A stretch of DNA of 64,000 bases from a virus. The stretch covers positions 1 to 64,000 of IMG/VR virus record IMGVR_UViG_3300028045_002201; one strand, written 5' to 3'. The translations under genes were made by a program, and so were the position numbers. The notes beneath the pieces were generated by a model. The model searched no databases. It was not told the DNA's origin and saw only the letters and a list, made by a program, of their open reading frames with translations. Shown in pieces: positions 51,519 through 60,726 of the stretch (its first letter is position 1; every line of letters starts with the position of its first letter).

Positions 51519-52286
51519 ATGGCTATAGAAAGATTCACAAACGATGCTGCAACTACGCTTGCTGCTAATATCACCAGTATAGTACAGACTACTGTCGCCG
51601 TTGATTCAGATGCAGATTTTCCTACTAGTCCTCAATTTAGGATTAAAATAGGAGAAGAAATAATGTTGGTTACTGCATTGCCAGCAGCGAATCAATTTAC
51701 AGTAATAAGGGGAGTAGAAGATACAAACCCTTTAACGTACTCTTCAGGAGTAGATGTTACACATTTACTTACTGCGGGTTCTTTTGCGAACGCAATTCGG
51801 GGAGATATAGCTTTTTCCAGTGATTCTGGTGTTTCCAATGCATATGTTGTTTCTTTGGAAATAGCTCCTGAAGAATATAAAACTGGAATGATAGTTCGAT
51901 TTGATCCATCAAATGGAAATACGGGATCTTCAACTATAAACGTTAATTCTTTAGGCGTCAAAAATATAAAGAAAAATGTTTCAGACGACTTGGATGAAGG
52001 CGATATTTTAAGCGGAAAAATTTGCTCTTTAATTTATGACTCATCAGGTAATTTTCAACTTCTCACTTTTCCTGAAATGGTGCTCGGTATAACTCCAACT
52101 GGATCGGTTGATGGCACAAACGATACTTTCACGATGCCAGACACCTATATATCTAACACAACAGTTGTTTATCGCAATGGACTGCGACAAAAAGAAGGAG
52201 ACGATTACTCAGAATCGGGCAGTACAGTAGTTTTCATATCTCCCCCACCTGTTGGAGACTCATTGCTGGCTGACTATAAGAAATAG
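51519..52286 (+). CDS. Fibre-type or structural protein
   Basis: 255 residues. An N-terminal beta-sandwich-like part (FTVIRGVEDTNPLTYSSGVD), a middle domain, and a C-terminal domain (TPTGSVDGTNDTFTMPDTY to LLADYKK) homologous to the end of the two 384-residue fibre proteins. The ATG is preceded by TTTATATTGGT. Divergent from the fibre operon; the next gene follows by 8 nt. Confidence 0.75.
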   Translation: MAIERFTNDAATTLAANITSIVQTTVAVDSDADFPTSPQFRIKIGEEIMLVTALPAANQFTVIRGVEDTNPLTYSSGVDVTHLLTAGSFANAIRGDIAFSSDSGVSNAYVVSLEIAPEEYKTGMIVRFDPSNGNTGSSTINVNSLGVKNIKKNVSDDLDEGDILSGKICSLIYDSSGNFQLLTFPEMVLGITPTGSVDGTNDTFTMPDTYISNTTVVYRNGLRQKEGDDYSESGSTVVFISPPPVGDSLLADYKK

Positions 52287-52294
52287 GGAAAAAT

Positions 52295-53617
52295 ATGGCA
52301 AGGACGTTCACAGGTCGCTTAGGAAATGAAAAGAGTCGCTTGGCTAATATTGTATTAGCTTACAGCGAGACAGAAAAATCTTTTATTGCTTCTGGCGGCG
52401 TAAATGCATCTGGGCAGTCCAATGCTCAGGTCAATCTTTCTTACACTGCTTCAGGTGGAATTTTAATCTCTGGTGATTCTACTGATAGTGAAGGAAATCG
52501 ACAAATAGCAAGTGGCGGAGTTGTTGTAAGTGGCGAATCCGACATTAACTTAATTCTCAGTTTTTCAGGGTCGGGAATTATAACAGCAAGTGGTCGAGCA
52601 GCATGGATTGTGAACCCTGTTGTAAGAGTTGCAACCGGCGGAGTCGAATTATCTGGCAGTGCTCTTTGCGTATTTGAAGAAAGATCGTGTACTTTAACAA
52701 TTTCAGGAGTTAATGGCCCTGGCGAGGCTGAACCTGCGGGCGTTCCTGTTGAAGAAGAGTTTAGAGTATTCGTTGACTGTTACAGTCAGTCGTCTGTAGG
52801 TGGATCGTCGGACAAACAATTTGTTGAATGTATTGAAATGCGATACATTAATTCAGCATTTCTTTCGGCTAGAACTTTCTGCAATCAAGGATTGTTTGTA
52901 CTAAATGATCCGGTTGGAAGGCAAATAAGACTTTTAGAAGCAAAATCTGAGGATGCCACCCCTTTATCTTTCTTCGGTTCTAGGAGGCATTACAAACCTG
53001 TAGCTCCTATTGAAGAAAAAATTATTGAGCAAGAGGTTTTGGATTCAATTGTTATTGAAGATCCTATTCTTAAAAATATTAAAAATACAAAAAAAAGAGC
53101 ATCCAAAAACAATAATATTTTGAATCAAAACAAGGTTGAAAAAGAAGAAATTTGCTTTGACTCAATAATCGAGAAATCTTTAGAAATTCTTGGAGTAAAC
53201 TACAGCTACGTTGGATTTTCAAAGAAAAAAGACAACTCAGAAAATTTAGTTATAGAAGCAGTAATTTTAAATGAACCTATTTCCAAAACCATATCAAACA
53301 GTAAAAAGAGAGCAAGGAGAATGAATACTTTGCTTGAAACAAATAAAATCAATAAACCAATTGAGATTGAGAATGAATTAGATTTTTATGAATCTAATGA
53401 CAACCTTTCTTCGCTTGCTTTAGTGGCTAAGGAAAAGCAAAAAGTTAAGTCTCCAAAAATCAAAGTCGAAAGCCCACAACCGATTTTGAATCATGGGAAG
53501 TCTATAAAGAAAAACGTTCACAGAAGAAGTTCTGCACCTAGAAGACACCCTAAACTTCATGCAAATAAAAAAGAAATAGAAAAATTGCAAGAAATGAGAG
53601 AGAACGCACTAAGATAA
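52295..53617 (+). CDS. Structural repeat protein with basic tail
   Basis: 440 residues. Residues about 25-120 hold degenerate beta repeats ending in ASGG/SGES (IASGGVNASGQSNAQVNLSY). A Cys-containing domain (125-215) follows, then a long Lys/Glu/Asn-rich tail that is helical and ends strongly basic (RRSSAPRRHPKLHANKKE). It forms a pair with 51519. The repeat part looks like a fibre or baseplate element; the tail is unusual. Confidence 0.7.
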   Translation: MARTFTGRLGNEKSRLANIVLAYSETEKSFIASGGVNASGQSNAQVNLSYTASGGILISGDSTDSEGNRQIASGGVVVSGESDINLILSFSGSGIITASGRAAWIVNPVVRVATGGVELSGSALCVFEERSCTLTISGVNGPGEAEPAGVPVEEEFRVFVDCYSQSSVGGSSDKQFVECIEMRYINSAFLSARTFCNQGLFVLNDPVGRQIRLLEAKSEDATPLSFFGSRRHYKPVAPIEEKIIEQEVLDSIVIEDPILKNIKNTKKRASKNNNILNQNKVEKEEICFDSIIEKSLEILGVNYSYVGFSKKKDNSENLVIEAVILNEPISKTISNSKKRARRMNTLLETNKINKPIEIENELDFYESNDNLSSLALVAKEKQKVKSPKIKVESPQPILNHGKSIKKNVHRRSSAPRRHPKLHANKKEIEKLQEMRENALR

Positions 53618-53642
53618 AGCAGTTTACTTTGATGGTGCAATT

Positions 53643-54524
53643 ATGTTTTGGAAAGACAGCTTAGTTTCTGTAGATCAATTAGATAAGTATTCTATATCTG
53701 AAATATTTTCTCAGACTGATTTGTTTAAAATAAGTCCTTTTCCGTGCGGTTCGGGAGATAAAGTTTTTGCCACTATGTTCTTTGAACCATCCACTAGAAC
53801 TAGACTTTCTTTCGAGTCTGCAATTGTTAGACATGATTACCGTTTAATAACTGTTGAAAATGGGAAAGTAAGCTCGTCTGACAAAAAAGGCGAATCTTTA
53901 GAAGATTGTGTCAAAACAGTCTCGCAGTATGTTGACTGCATCATACTAAGACACCCAGAAAAGGGTGCTGCTAAAAGAGCAGCAAAAGTTTCAGATGTTC
54001 CAATTATAAACGCTGGTGATGGCGACGGAGAACATCCCACTCAATCTTTGTTGGACATGTATACTATTTACGAGAATAAAAAGACAGATAAACAAAACTG
54101 TTGGTCTTTGGAATCTGTGTTTGAACCATTAAATGTCCTTTTTTACGCAGATTTAGAAAATGCCAGAACAGTCAATTCTCTTGAAAAACTTCTTTCTTTA
54201 TATGGGGCATCTGTCGAAAAAAGAAGTCTTTTTGACGACCCCAATAAAGATAAAGATTTATGGAAAAAGGCTGATGTCGTTTATATCACTAGGCTTCAAA
54301 AAGAAAGAAAAGATCCTGATCGGCCTTTATGCAAAATACCAGAAAATGTGGTAAATGAAGAAATATTAAAATCAACCAATGAAAATTGTATTTTTCTTCA
54401 TCCCTTACCAAGGTGTGGCGAAGTAGATCCAGCAATAGACAAAGATGAAAGAGTACTATTTTGGCCACAGGTTAAAAATGGCATGTACACCAGAATGGCT
54501 TTAATTTCTATGATGAATATCTGA
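53643..54524 (+). CDS. pyrB: Aspartate carbamoyltransferase catalytic chain-like
   Basis: 293 residues. FFEPSTRTRLSFESA is the carbamoyl-phosphate site, KGESLEDCVKTVSQY the moving lysine loop, RHPEKGAA, NAGDGDGEHPTQSLLDMY and FLHPLPRCGEVDP complete the set. It makes carbamoyl-aspartate, the first pyrimidine-specific step. Slightly shorter than bacterial PyrB (about 310). No PyrI regulatory chain is seen, so it may be free of CTP feedback. Follows the structural genes on the plus strand. Confidence 0.93.
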   Translation: MFWKDSLVSVDQLDKYSISEIFSQTDLFKISPFPCGSGDKVFATMFFEPSTRTRLSFESAIVRHDYRLITVENGKVSSSDKKGESLEDCVKTVSQYVDCIILRHPEKGAAKRAAKVSDVPIINAGDGDGEHPTQSLLDMYTIYENKKTDKQNCWSLESVFEPLNVLFYADLENARTVNSLEKLLSLYGASVEKRSLFDDPNKDKDLWKKADVVYITRLQKERKDPDRPLCKIPENVVNEEILKSTNENCIFLHPLPRCGEVDPAIDKDERVLFWPQVKNGMYTRMALISMMNI

Positions 54525-54534
54525 ACCTAAAAAC

Positions 54535-54542
54535 TATATATT
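54535..54542 (+). promoter_or_regulatory. TATATATT box before tagged gene
   Basis: TATATATT, then 5 nt, then the ATG at 54548, without a ribosome site. Late-type layout. Confidence 0.4.
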
Positions 54543-54547
54543 TTGTT

Positions 54548-54802
54548 ATGGAATTTAGATATTGGATAGAATCTGAAGCGAAAGCACTGGCGTCTAGAGA
54601 CATGGTGCTTAATTTTCTTCAAGATAAATTAAACATTAATGATCCCGAAGCAATCCTAAATATGTCTACAGATCAGATAGACTCAGGCGTTATTGCAGAT
54701 CTTTCCCAAAGAGGAATTATATCTTCTGATGATGAGCTTCAATCTATAATCAAGAACGGAATTAAGATATCTGAATTAATAAACATTCTTTCAAAGCAAT
54801 GA
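54548..54802 (+). CDS. Small protein with FRYWIE tag
   Basis: 84 residues: MEFRYWIESEAKALASRD, then a helical acidic region (DKLNINDPEAILNMSTDQID). Head identical in pattern to the 10958 and 780 genes. No enzyme motif. Confidence 0.75.
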   Translation: MEFRYWIESEAKALASRDMVLNFLQDKLNINDPEAILNMSTDQIDSGVIADLSQRGIISSDDELQSIIKNGIKISELINILSKQ

Positions 54803-54812
54803 GGCAAAATGA

Positions 54813-55604
54813 ATGGGAAATTATAAAATTTTAATGTGTAAGCCAACGCATTACGGCATTAAATATTCTATAAACCCTTGGATGAATCTAGAAAATCAAT
54901 CAGACTACTCAAAATCTCAAAAACAATGGCAAAAACTTCATGACACAATCCTCTCCACAGGAGCAGAAATTGAACACGTTGAACCTCATTCAGATGTGCC
55001 AGATATAGTATTCACAGCAAACGCTGCTCTTATATATGAAAATAAATGCATCATATCGAACTTCAAATTTGATGAAAGAAAAAAAGAAGAAAAATTTTAC
55101 GAGGAAAAACTTGGTGAATATTACGACATTGTCAGATTACCAAGAGAGTTAAATTTTGAAGGAGCAGGAGATGCTTTGTTTTCAGAAAATAAATTAATTA
55201 TGGCGCATGGATTTAGGACTAGTATTGATTCTTTACATGCAATTGACGAGGTGTTGGAACTTGATTCAATTAAGGTCAAATTGATAGACCCTTATTTTTA
55301 TCATTTAGATACATGTTTTTGTCCTCTTGAAAAAAATAAAGCAATTTACTTTCCGAAAGCATTCCACAGGGATTCTGTTAAAGCTTTAAATGAAAATATG
55401 GACATGATACCTGTTCCTGAAAACGATGCAAAAAAGTTCGCATGTAATGCTGTGGTAATTGGAAATTATGTTATAATTCCAGAAGGATGTGATGAAACTA
55501 AAAGACTTTTAGAGAGAATGAACTTTAATGTACTGTGCTGCGATATGAGTGAATTCATAAAAGCAGGCGGTGCTTGCAAATGTCTGACTCTCATGATGGT
55601 GTAA
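54813..55604 (+). CDS. Amidinotransferase/DDAH-like enzyme
   Basis: 263 residues. The pentein pattern is present: DIVFTANAALIYE, FEGAGDALF, YFYHLDTCFCPL (catalytic His-Leu-Asp-Thr) and KAGGACKCLTLMM with the nucleophilic Cys in ACKCLT. Family members hydrolyse dimethylarginine or act on arginine and ornithine. The substrate here is open. GAGGCA precedes the ATG. Adjacent to a histidine phosphatase with which it is almost fused (2-nt gap). Confidence 0.85.
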   Translation: MGNYKILMCKPTHYGIKYSINPWMNLENQSDYSKSQKQWQKLHDTILSTGAEIEHVEPHSDVPDIVFTANAALIYENKCIISNFKFDERKKEEKFYEEKLGEYYDIVRLPRELNFEGAGDALFSENKLIMAHGFRTSIDSLHAIDEVLELDSIKVKLIDPYFYHLDTCFCPLEKNKAIYFPKAFHRDSVKALNENMDMIPVPENDAKKFACNAVVIGNYVIIPEGCDETKRLLERMNFNVLCCDMSEFIKAGGACKCLTLMMV

Positions 55605-55606
55605 TA

Positions 55607-56257
55607 ATGGAAATACTAATAATTCGACACGGACAGAGTGAACACAATGTCTCCTATGAAGGCACTTTGGATTCTTCTTTGACCAAAAAAGGAAATGAGC
55701 AAGTTTACAATACAGCTTGCTGGCTTAAAGATAACTTTGATTTATCTGGTTACAAGGGAGTATCGAGTCCATATTTAAGAACTCTTCAAACTTCTTATAT
55801 TTTACGAAGTCAAACTAATATTGATTTCGAAGTAAATGAACTTGTTCGAGAATATCATGTAAAAAAAGATGAACCTGAACTTGTAGAAAATCAAGGAATG
55901 CCTATTAAATTTAGGGAAAATCTGTTTGGAGATTTTGACTGGAGCAGATGGAATGGGAAAGATGGAAAGTATGGAGTTTCTGAAGACCTCAAAATATACC
56001 CGAATGAAACTATGGACGATTTCTTGGGAAGAATAGAATTTTATTTAAAAGGTTTAAATGAAGATTCTAAATATCTCATCGTAGGACACGGAGCATCATG
56101 TCGTGCTCTCCATGATGTATCAATAAACAAAGATTTAAAAAGTATCAAAGAAAGATATGCAAAACCGATTAAAGAGTATAAAGATAGCATTGAGAATTCT
56201 AGTTTAATATGGATTAAAGATGAAAAATGCAAATGGTTTTCTAAAGTAGTTTGGTAA
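55607..56257 (+). CDS. Histidine phosphatase family protein
   Basis: 216 residues from the ATG at 55607: MEILIIRHGQSEHN gives the RHG catalytic motif, SSPYLRTLQTSY the second Arg, and YLIVGHGASCRALH the second His. It removes phosphate from a small substrate, perhaps a sugar or nucleotide. Next to the pentein and sulfotransferase genes. Confidence 0.88.
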   Translation: MEILIIRHGQSEHNVSYEGTLDSSLTKKGNEQVYNTACWLKDNFDLSGYKGVSSPYLRTLQTSYILRSQTNIDFEVNELVREYHVKKDEPELVENQGMPIKFRENLFGDFDWSRWNGKDGKYGVSEDLKIYPNETMDDFLGRIEFYLKGLNEDSKYLIVGHGASCRALHDVSINKDLKSIKERYAKPIKEYKDSIENSSLIWIKDEKCKWFSKVVW

Positions 56258-56262
56258 AAAAC

Positions 56263-56886
56263 ATGAAACCTTGTTGGATTTTAACAACCCCAAGATCTGG
56301 ATCGACCTTTTTAAGCAGGAGATTAAACCAGACAGGACTTTTTAACCCACCGTTTGCAGAGTGGTATAATAGCGAGACACTCTTTGATGAATTTCTTGTA
56401 AAGAACCCAGTTCCGTTTTGCAAGATACATAAATTTCAATATAATGAACATCTGCCGTCGTTTCCAAAAAATGTATTTTTTATACATTTAACTAGAAAAG
56501 ACTTGGCAGAAGCAACAGTTTCACAGTATTTCGCAGGACATACTAAAATGTGGAACACTACGTGTGAGAAAGACCTCTCAGAACACGCAAACGTGGATGT
56601 CCCTTACAATAGAGATACAATGCTTCGCTTGTACTTTGATATGATACATGAGTCAAAAGGATGGGTCGAATTCTTAAAAGATAAAAAACACCTAGAGTTC
56701 GATTATGAGGACCTAATGACTGATTGTAGTTCTATTGTGGACAAAATAGTTGAATTAACTGAGACTCAAAACAATGAACCAAACAAATATAAAGACATGC
56801 ACACTCCATTAAAGATGTATCATCCACTTAAGGAAGAATATGTAAAAAAATTCAAGGAAACAATTAAACAAATAGAGAATAATTAA
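56263..56886 (+). CDS. Sulfotransferase
   Basis: 207 residues from the ATG at 56263. WILTTPRSGSTFLSRRLNQ is the 5'-PSB loop, and VFFIHLTRKDLAEATVSQYF the 3'-phosphate motif. Resembles the Stf0-type sulfotransferases of bacterial glycolipids. Second such gene after 14133, so sulfation seems important to this phage. Confidence 0.84.
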   Translation: MKPCWILTTPRSGSTFLSRRLNQTGLFNPPFAEWYNSETLFDEFLVKNPVPFCKIHKFQYNEHLPSFPKNVFFIHLTRKDLAEATVSQYFAGHTKMWNTTCEKDLSEHANVDVPYNRDTMLRLYFDMIHESKGWVEFLKDKKHLEFDYEDLMTDCSSIVDKIVELTETQNNEPNKYKDMHTPLKMYHPLKEEYVKKFKETIKQIENN

Positions 56887-57261
56887 ATGATTATAAAAAA
56901 ATCCGAGACGTTTGAGGTAAGGCTGTACATTGGTTCAATGTTCGGGTATCACGGAGATAATTTCACAAAAGAAGAACTCAAAAAAGAAGTCGGATTTATA
57001 CAGAAACAATTTAAAGAAAAATATACATTTGAGTCGGGGGTTATACCTGTAAGGATGACACAAACGGAATTCATATCAGAAGACTACTCAGAAAAAGGCT
57101 GGGAGTTAGCTGCGATAAATTATCCACGATTCGAAAAAGCCGAGTCCACAATTACTGTATTCATGTACGAATTAGCAAGGCATTTGCTAGTGAGATTCAA
57201 CCAACACCGAATCAGTTTAATCACGCCTGAAGAAACTGTGTTGTTTGAAGAAGAAAAATAG
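56887..57261 (+). CDS. Hypothetical protein, 124 aa
   Basis: Begins directly after the sulfotransferase stop (MIIKKSETFEVRLYIGSMFG). Alpha/beta composition, with strands VRLYIGSMFGY and ESGVIPVRMTQTE. No family recognised. Probably in one operon with 54813-56886 and uvsW. Confidence 0.65.
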   Translation: MIIKKSETFEVRLYIGSMFGYHGDNFTKEELKKEVGFIQKQFKEKYTFESGVIPVRMTQTEFISEDYSEKGWELAAINYPRFEKAESTITVFMYELARHLLVRFNQHRISLITPEETVLFEEEK

Positions 57262-57275
57262 GTTATCATTTCAAA

Positions 57276-58730
57276 ATGAAGAAAGCTGTAATAAAGGTTC
57301 AAAACTGCTATTCTTGGTTAAACACCAATTGTGATGATACCCGAATAAATCTTTGGAAAGCCCTTAGACATAGAGAAAAAGGGTATTTTCACAGTCGTCT
57401 TTATAAACAAAGGCTGTGGGATGGATATACAGAGTTTTTCAAAAAAGAAAGTGGAAGATTTTTATCTGGCCTACTGCCAGAGGTTACTGCTGCTTTAGAT
57501 CATTGGAAAATACCTCATACCATTATCGATGAGAGAGGTGAGCCTGAATTTTTGTATGACGAAATTGGCTCGGACTTCTTGGATCAATGGATTCATCACC
57601 TTCCTCAGAAAGATCAAGATCGATGGCAAGGAATGCGTGACTATCAAATTGATCTCACCAATCAAGTCATCAAACACAAGAGAGGTGTTGTTTTTGCCCC
57701 AACCTCAGCAGGTAAAACTGCAATCATGGTTGCAATTTTAAAAACAATTCCTGAAAACGTGCCAACTCTTATTCTTGCAAATAAGAAAAGCCTTTGTGAT
57801 CAAAACTATGATGCCTTGACAAGCTGGGGATTTGAAAATGTCGGACGACTTTATGACAAGTACAAAGATCCAAACATCTTCACATGTGCGACTGTACAAT
57901 CTTTGCATAAAATAGAAAAGTTAATTCCTAAAGTTAAAGTCATGGTAGTGGATGAAATTCATGACATGATGAGTAAGACGCCAAAGAAGTTTTACACAAA
58001 AATGAAAAACTGCTCGGTTAGAGTAGCCGTCAGTGCTACGCCTTTTAAATTTGGCGGAAAAGATAAAACACAAAAGTTCTCTGTAAAAGGCCACTTTGGA
58101 CCTGTGCTTAAAACAAAGTCAGCAGATAACGACAAGGGAATCCTTACAACAAAGACTCTTCAAGATAGAGGAATCTTATCTTCTTGTAACTGTACGTTCT
58201 ATCCAGTGAAAGAACCTCAGATTCCGTATGATATTTATCTTGATGCAGTAACCAATGGTATAGCTGAGAGTTGGCATTTTCACGACATTGTGAGCCGATT
58301 GGCTAGATCTTTGAAGGGCAGAACCCTTATCTTGGTCGAAAGACTTGCACACGGAGAAGCCTTGCAAAGTCTGATTCCTGATGCTTTATGGGTTCGTGGA
58401 GAAGATAACCTAGATGCAAGAAAAGATGTCATCGACCAGCTACAGTACTCTAAAGGCAATAAAATAGCAATCGCCACCCAAGGTATTTTCAATGCTGGGA
58501 TCAACGTGTTTGTCCACAATCTTATCAATGCGGCTGGAGGACAAGCAGATCACCAGATTATACAGCGATTTGGGCGAGGATTGAGACTTGCATCTGATAA
58601 AGACGGACTTGAATACTATGATTTTGTTTTCGATATAAATGAATATTTGCTAGATCATTCAAAGAAAAGAATTAAAATTATAAAGAATGAAGGACATAAA
58701 GTAGATATTCGTGAAGAATTAGACTTTTAA
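57276..58730 (+). CDS. uvsW: UvsW-like DNA helicase
   Basis: 484 residues. Walker A is FAPTSAGKTAIMVAI, DEIH is in VMVVDEIHDMM, VAVSATPFK is motif III, and IIQRFGRGLRLA is motif VI. The N-terminal 110 residues (LWKALRHREKGYFHSRLYKQ) match the T4 UvsW-like front domain. UvsW remodels R-loops and branched DNA, which fits a T4-like replication switch. Close in position to the RecA block. Confidence 0.88.
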   Translation: MKKAVIKVQNCYSWLNTNCDDTRINLWKALRHREKGYFHSRLYKQRLWDGYTEFFKKESGRFLSGLLPEVTAALDHWKIPHTIIDERGEPEFLYDEIGSDFLDQWIHHLPQKDQDRWQGMRDYQIDLTNQVIKHKRGVVFAPTSAGKTAIMVAILKTIPENVPTLILANKKSLCDQNYDALTSWGFENVGRLYDKYKDPNIFTCATVQSLHKIEKLIPKVKVMVVDEIHDMMSKTPKKFYTKMKNCSVRVAVSATPFKFGGKDKTQKFSVKGHFGPVLKTKSADNDKGILTTKTLQDRGILSSCNCTFYPVKEPQIPYDIYLDAVTNGIAESWHFHDIVSRLARSLKGRTLILVERLAHGEALQSLIPDALWVRGEDNLDARKDVIDQLQYSKGNKIAIATQGIFNAGINVFVHNLINAAGGQADHQIIQRFGRGLRLASDKDGLEYYDFVFDINEYLLDHSKKRIKIIKNEGHKVDIREELDF

Positions 58731-58746
58731 ACATAAATAATTTATT

Positions 58747-60726
58747 ATGTTTAGAAATTGGATAGAAAATAAAGAACAGTTAAATAAATCGGTCAACAAG
58801 TCAATTGACGAAATTGTTTATGGCGATATGGATGAAAAGACAGATGCTCTGTCTAAAAAAGAGCATCCTCTCTTTAAAGGAAGATTTAAGGTAGACCCAC
58901 CACCTTCCAACACCTCGAAAGAAACTATCGAGGAACTTAAAGAGCTAGAAAAGATGAGTCATTTTAAGTCCAAAGATATCATGAAAGATATGAAGGATTT
59001 TGATGTGGCTCAAGTCAAGCCATTTGAAGATTATCTTAAACAAAATTCTCTAGATTTCGATTTCAAAATGCTTAACAAAATACTTAAGCAAGGCGAAATA
59101 CTTGGACTAAAGCTTAAAAAGAAGTTCAACAGACCAAGACCGCATCAGATCGCACCCAAGATGGGTCTAAACATAATGTATCATGATTTGAAAACAGACG
59201 ATACGCCAGCTTATCCTTCAAATCACTCTTTGATTTCTTCTTTAATTGCTCTATATCTTTCTTCGCTATATCCGAAACATGAAAAAGGATTCATGGACAT
59301 TGCAGACAGGATCGGAATTAGCCGATTATATGGAGGGACTCATTATCGAAGCGATCATGATTCTGCAAGGAAACTAGCTAAGGACATCATGAAGTCTTGG
59401 AAACCTGCTGTTAAGCCTGCAAAATATTCGTTCACTGAGTGGATGCTGAAGCTCGAAGACCAAGGTATCCACGCATTCATGCGAGTGGCAAGTGAAAAAT
59501 ATAAAGACGACAGAAGTAAAGACATTCTTGTTATTTATGGAAATACGACGCCAATTAAAGACAAACTAAAAGAAATAACAAAATTTACTTGGAACCAAGG
59601 TGGCTATTGGAGCACGGGCAGGTGGAGTCTGAATAATGATGTGATTCAAAAACTCATAGAGCTAACTGGAATAACTGATTTGAAAGAAATCATAGATGCT
59701 GGACCGCAATTTAACGCTGATTCGACTGAGGCAGAAGAAGAGAAAGATGCACCCAAGAGTCAAGTTGATGCGATTCTTGGTAACATGGAACAGGAAATTG
59801 AAAACGCTAAAGGCAAAGCGGGCGGTAAAGCAAAACAAATTCTCACCATGATTGAAAACTATCTTGAAAAATTGGCCAACTTGGTTGATGAAGAAATCAA
59901 ATCAGGATTCGTTAAAGACTTTATGCGGTTTGCTGCTAAATTCCACAACTACTCTTTCAATAATCAAATGTTGATTTACGCACAAAAGAAAGATGCAACT
60001 TACGTAAACTCTGAAAGTCGTTGGCTTAAACTCGGAAGAGCAGTTACCAATAAGGATCAAGGAATTATAATTCTTGCGCCTATGACAGGAAAGAAAAAAG
60101 AAAAAGATGCAGATTTAGAGGGGCAAAAGGAAGAAAGAAAATTTGTATTCTTCAGACCCGTTAAAGTTTATGATATTTCTTCAACACAAGTCATATCAGG
60201 ACAAGAAGACAAGGCAAAAGTGTTTGAGCCAAATGATTGGCGACAAGATACTGATGAAAACACTGAAGAACTTACCCTGCTCATCAATGCAGGAATAGAA
60301 ATAGCCAAGCAAAAAGATATATCTATCGACTATGAGGAACTAGCTCAAGGTACGGGCGGCTACTCTGCGGGTGGAAAGATTGTAATCAACAACACCTATG
60401 GTGGAATCAACAAGTTTAGCACTCTCGTACATGAACTCGCCCATGAAATACTCCATCAAGTAATGAAGCCAGAAGAAAGAGCAAAAGAAAACAAAAGAGA
60501 TTTTGAATATGATGCTGAATCTGTGGCCTATATCGTTCTTCAATACTTTGGATTTGAAACCAAAGACTCTCCAAGATATATCGCTCTATGGAAAGGCGAC
60601 AGCAAAGCAGTTAAAGGAAGAAGAGAAAATATCAGCAAAGCATCAAAGGAAATCATTCAAGGCATAAAAAAGAATGTCGAGGATATGGTAATTCAAGATG
60701 ATCTCCCTGAAGAAGATGCTGCCTAA
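58747..60726 (+). CDS. Tagged PAP2 phosphatase + ArdC-like + metallopeptidase fusion
   Basis: 659 residues. Tag MFRNWIENKE, then a PAP2-type phosphatase: KKKFNRPRP (126-132), PSNHS (157-161) and SRLYGGTHYRSDHD (192-205). A second tag-like segment, YSFTEWMLKLED (227-238), divides it from a region of unknown fold (250-320) and a coiled linker. An ArdC-like domain follows (NYSFNNQMLIYAQ at 401-413, then an RWLKLGRAVTNKDQGIIIL stretch). Last is a zinc metallopeptidase site, HELAH (562-566), with a likely third ligand at Glu591. ArdC proteins protect incoming DNA from restriction. The tag suggests packaging and injection. Confidence 0.85.
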   Translation: MFRNWIENKEQLNKSVNKSIDEIVYGDMDEKTDALSKKEHPLFKGRFKVDPPPSNTSKETIEELKELEKMSHFKSKDIMKDMKDFDVAQVKPFEDYLKQNSLDFDFKMLNKILKQGEILGLKLKKKFNRPRPHQIAPKMGLNIMYHDLKTDDTPAYPSNHSLISSLIALYLSSLYPKHEKGFMDIADRIGISRLYGGTHYRSDHDSARKLAKDIMKSWKPAVKPAKYSFTEWMLKLEDQGIHAFMRVASEKYKDDRSKDILVIYGNTTPIKDKLKEITKFTWNQGGYWSTGRWSLNNDVIQKLIELTGITDLKEIIDAGPQFNADSTEAEEEKDAPKSQVDAILGNMEQEIENAKGKAGGKAKQILTMIENYLEKLANLVDEEIKSGFVKDFMRFAAKFHNYSFNNQMLIYAQKKDATYVNSESRWLKLGRAVTNKDQGIIILAPMTGKKKEKDADLEGQKEERKFVFFRPVKVYDISSTQVISGQEDKAKVFEPNDWRQDTDENTEELTLLINAGIEIAKQKDISIDYEELAQGTGGYSAGGKIVINNTYGGINKFSTLVHELAHEILHQVMKPEERAKENKRDFEYDAESVAYIVLQYFGFETKDSPRYIALWKGDSKAVKGRRENISKASKEIIQGIKKNVEDMVIQDDLPEEDAA

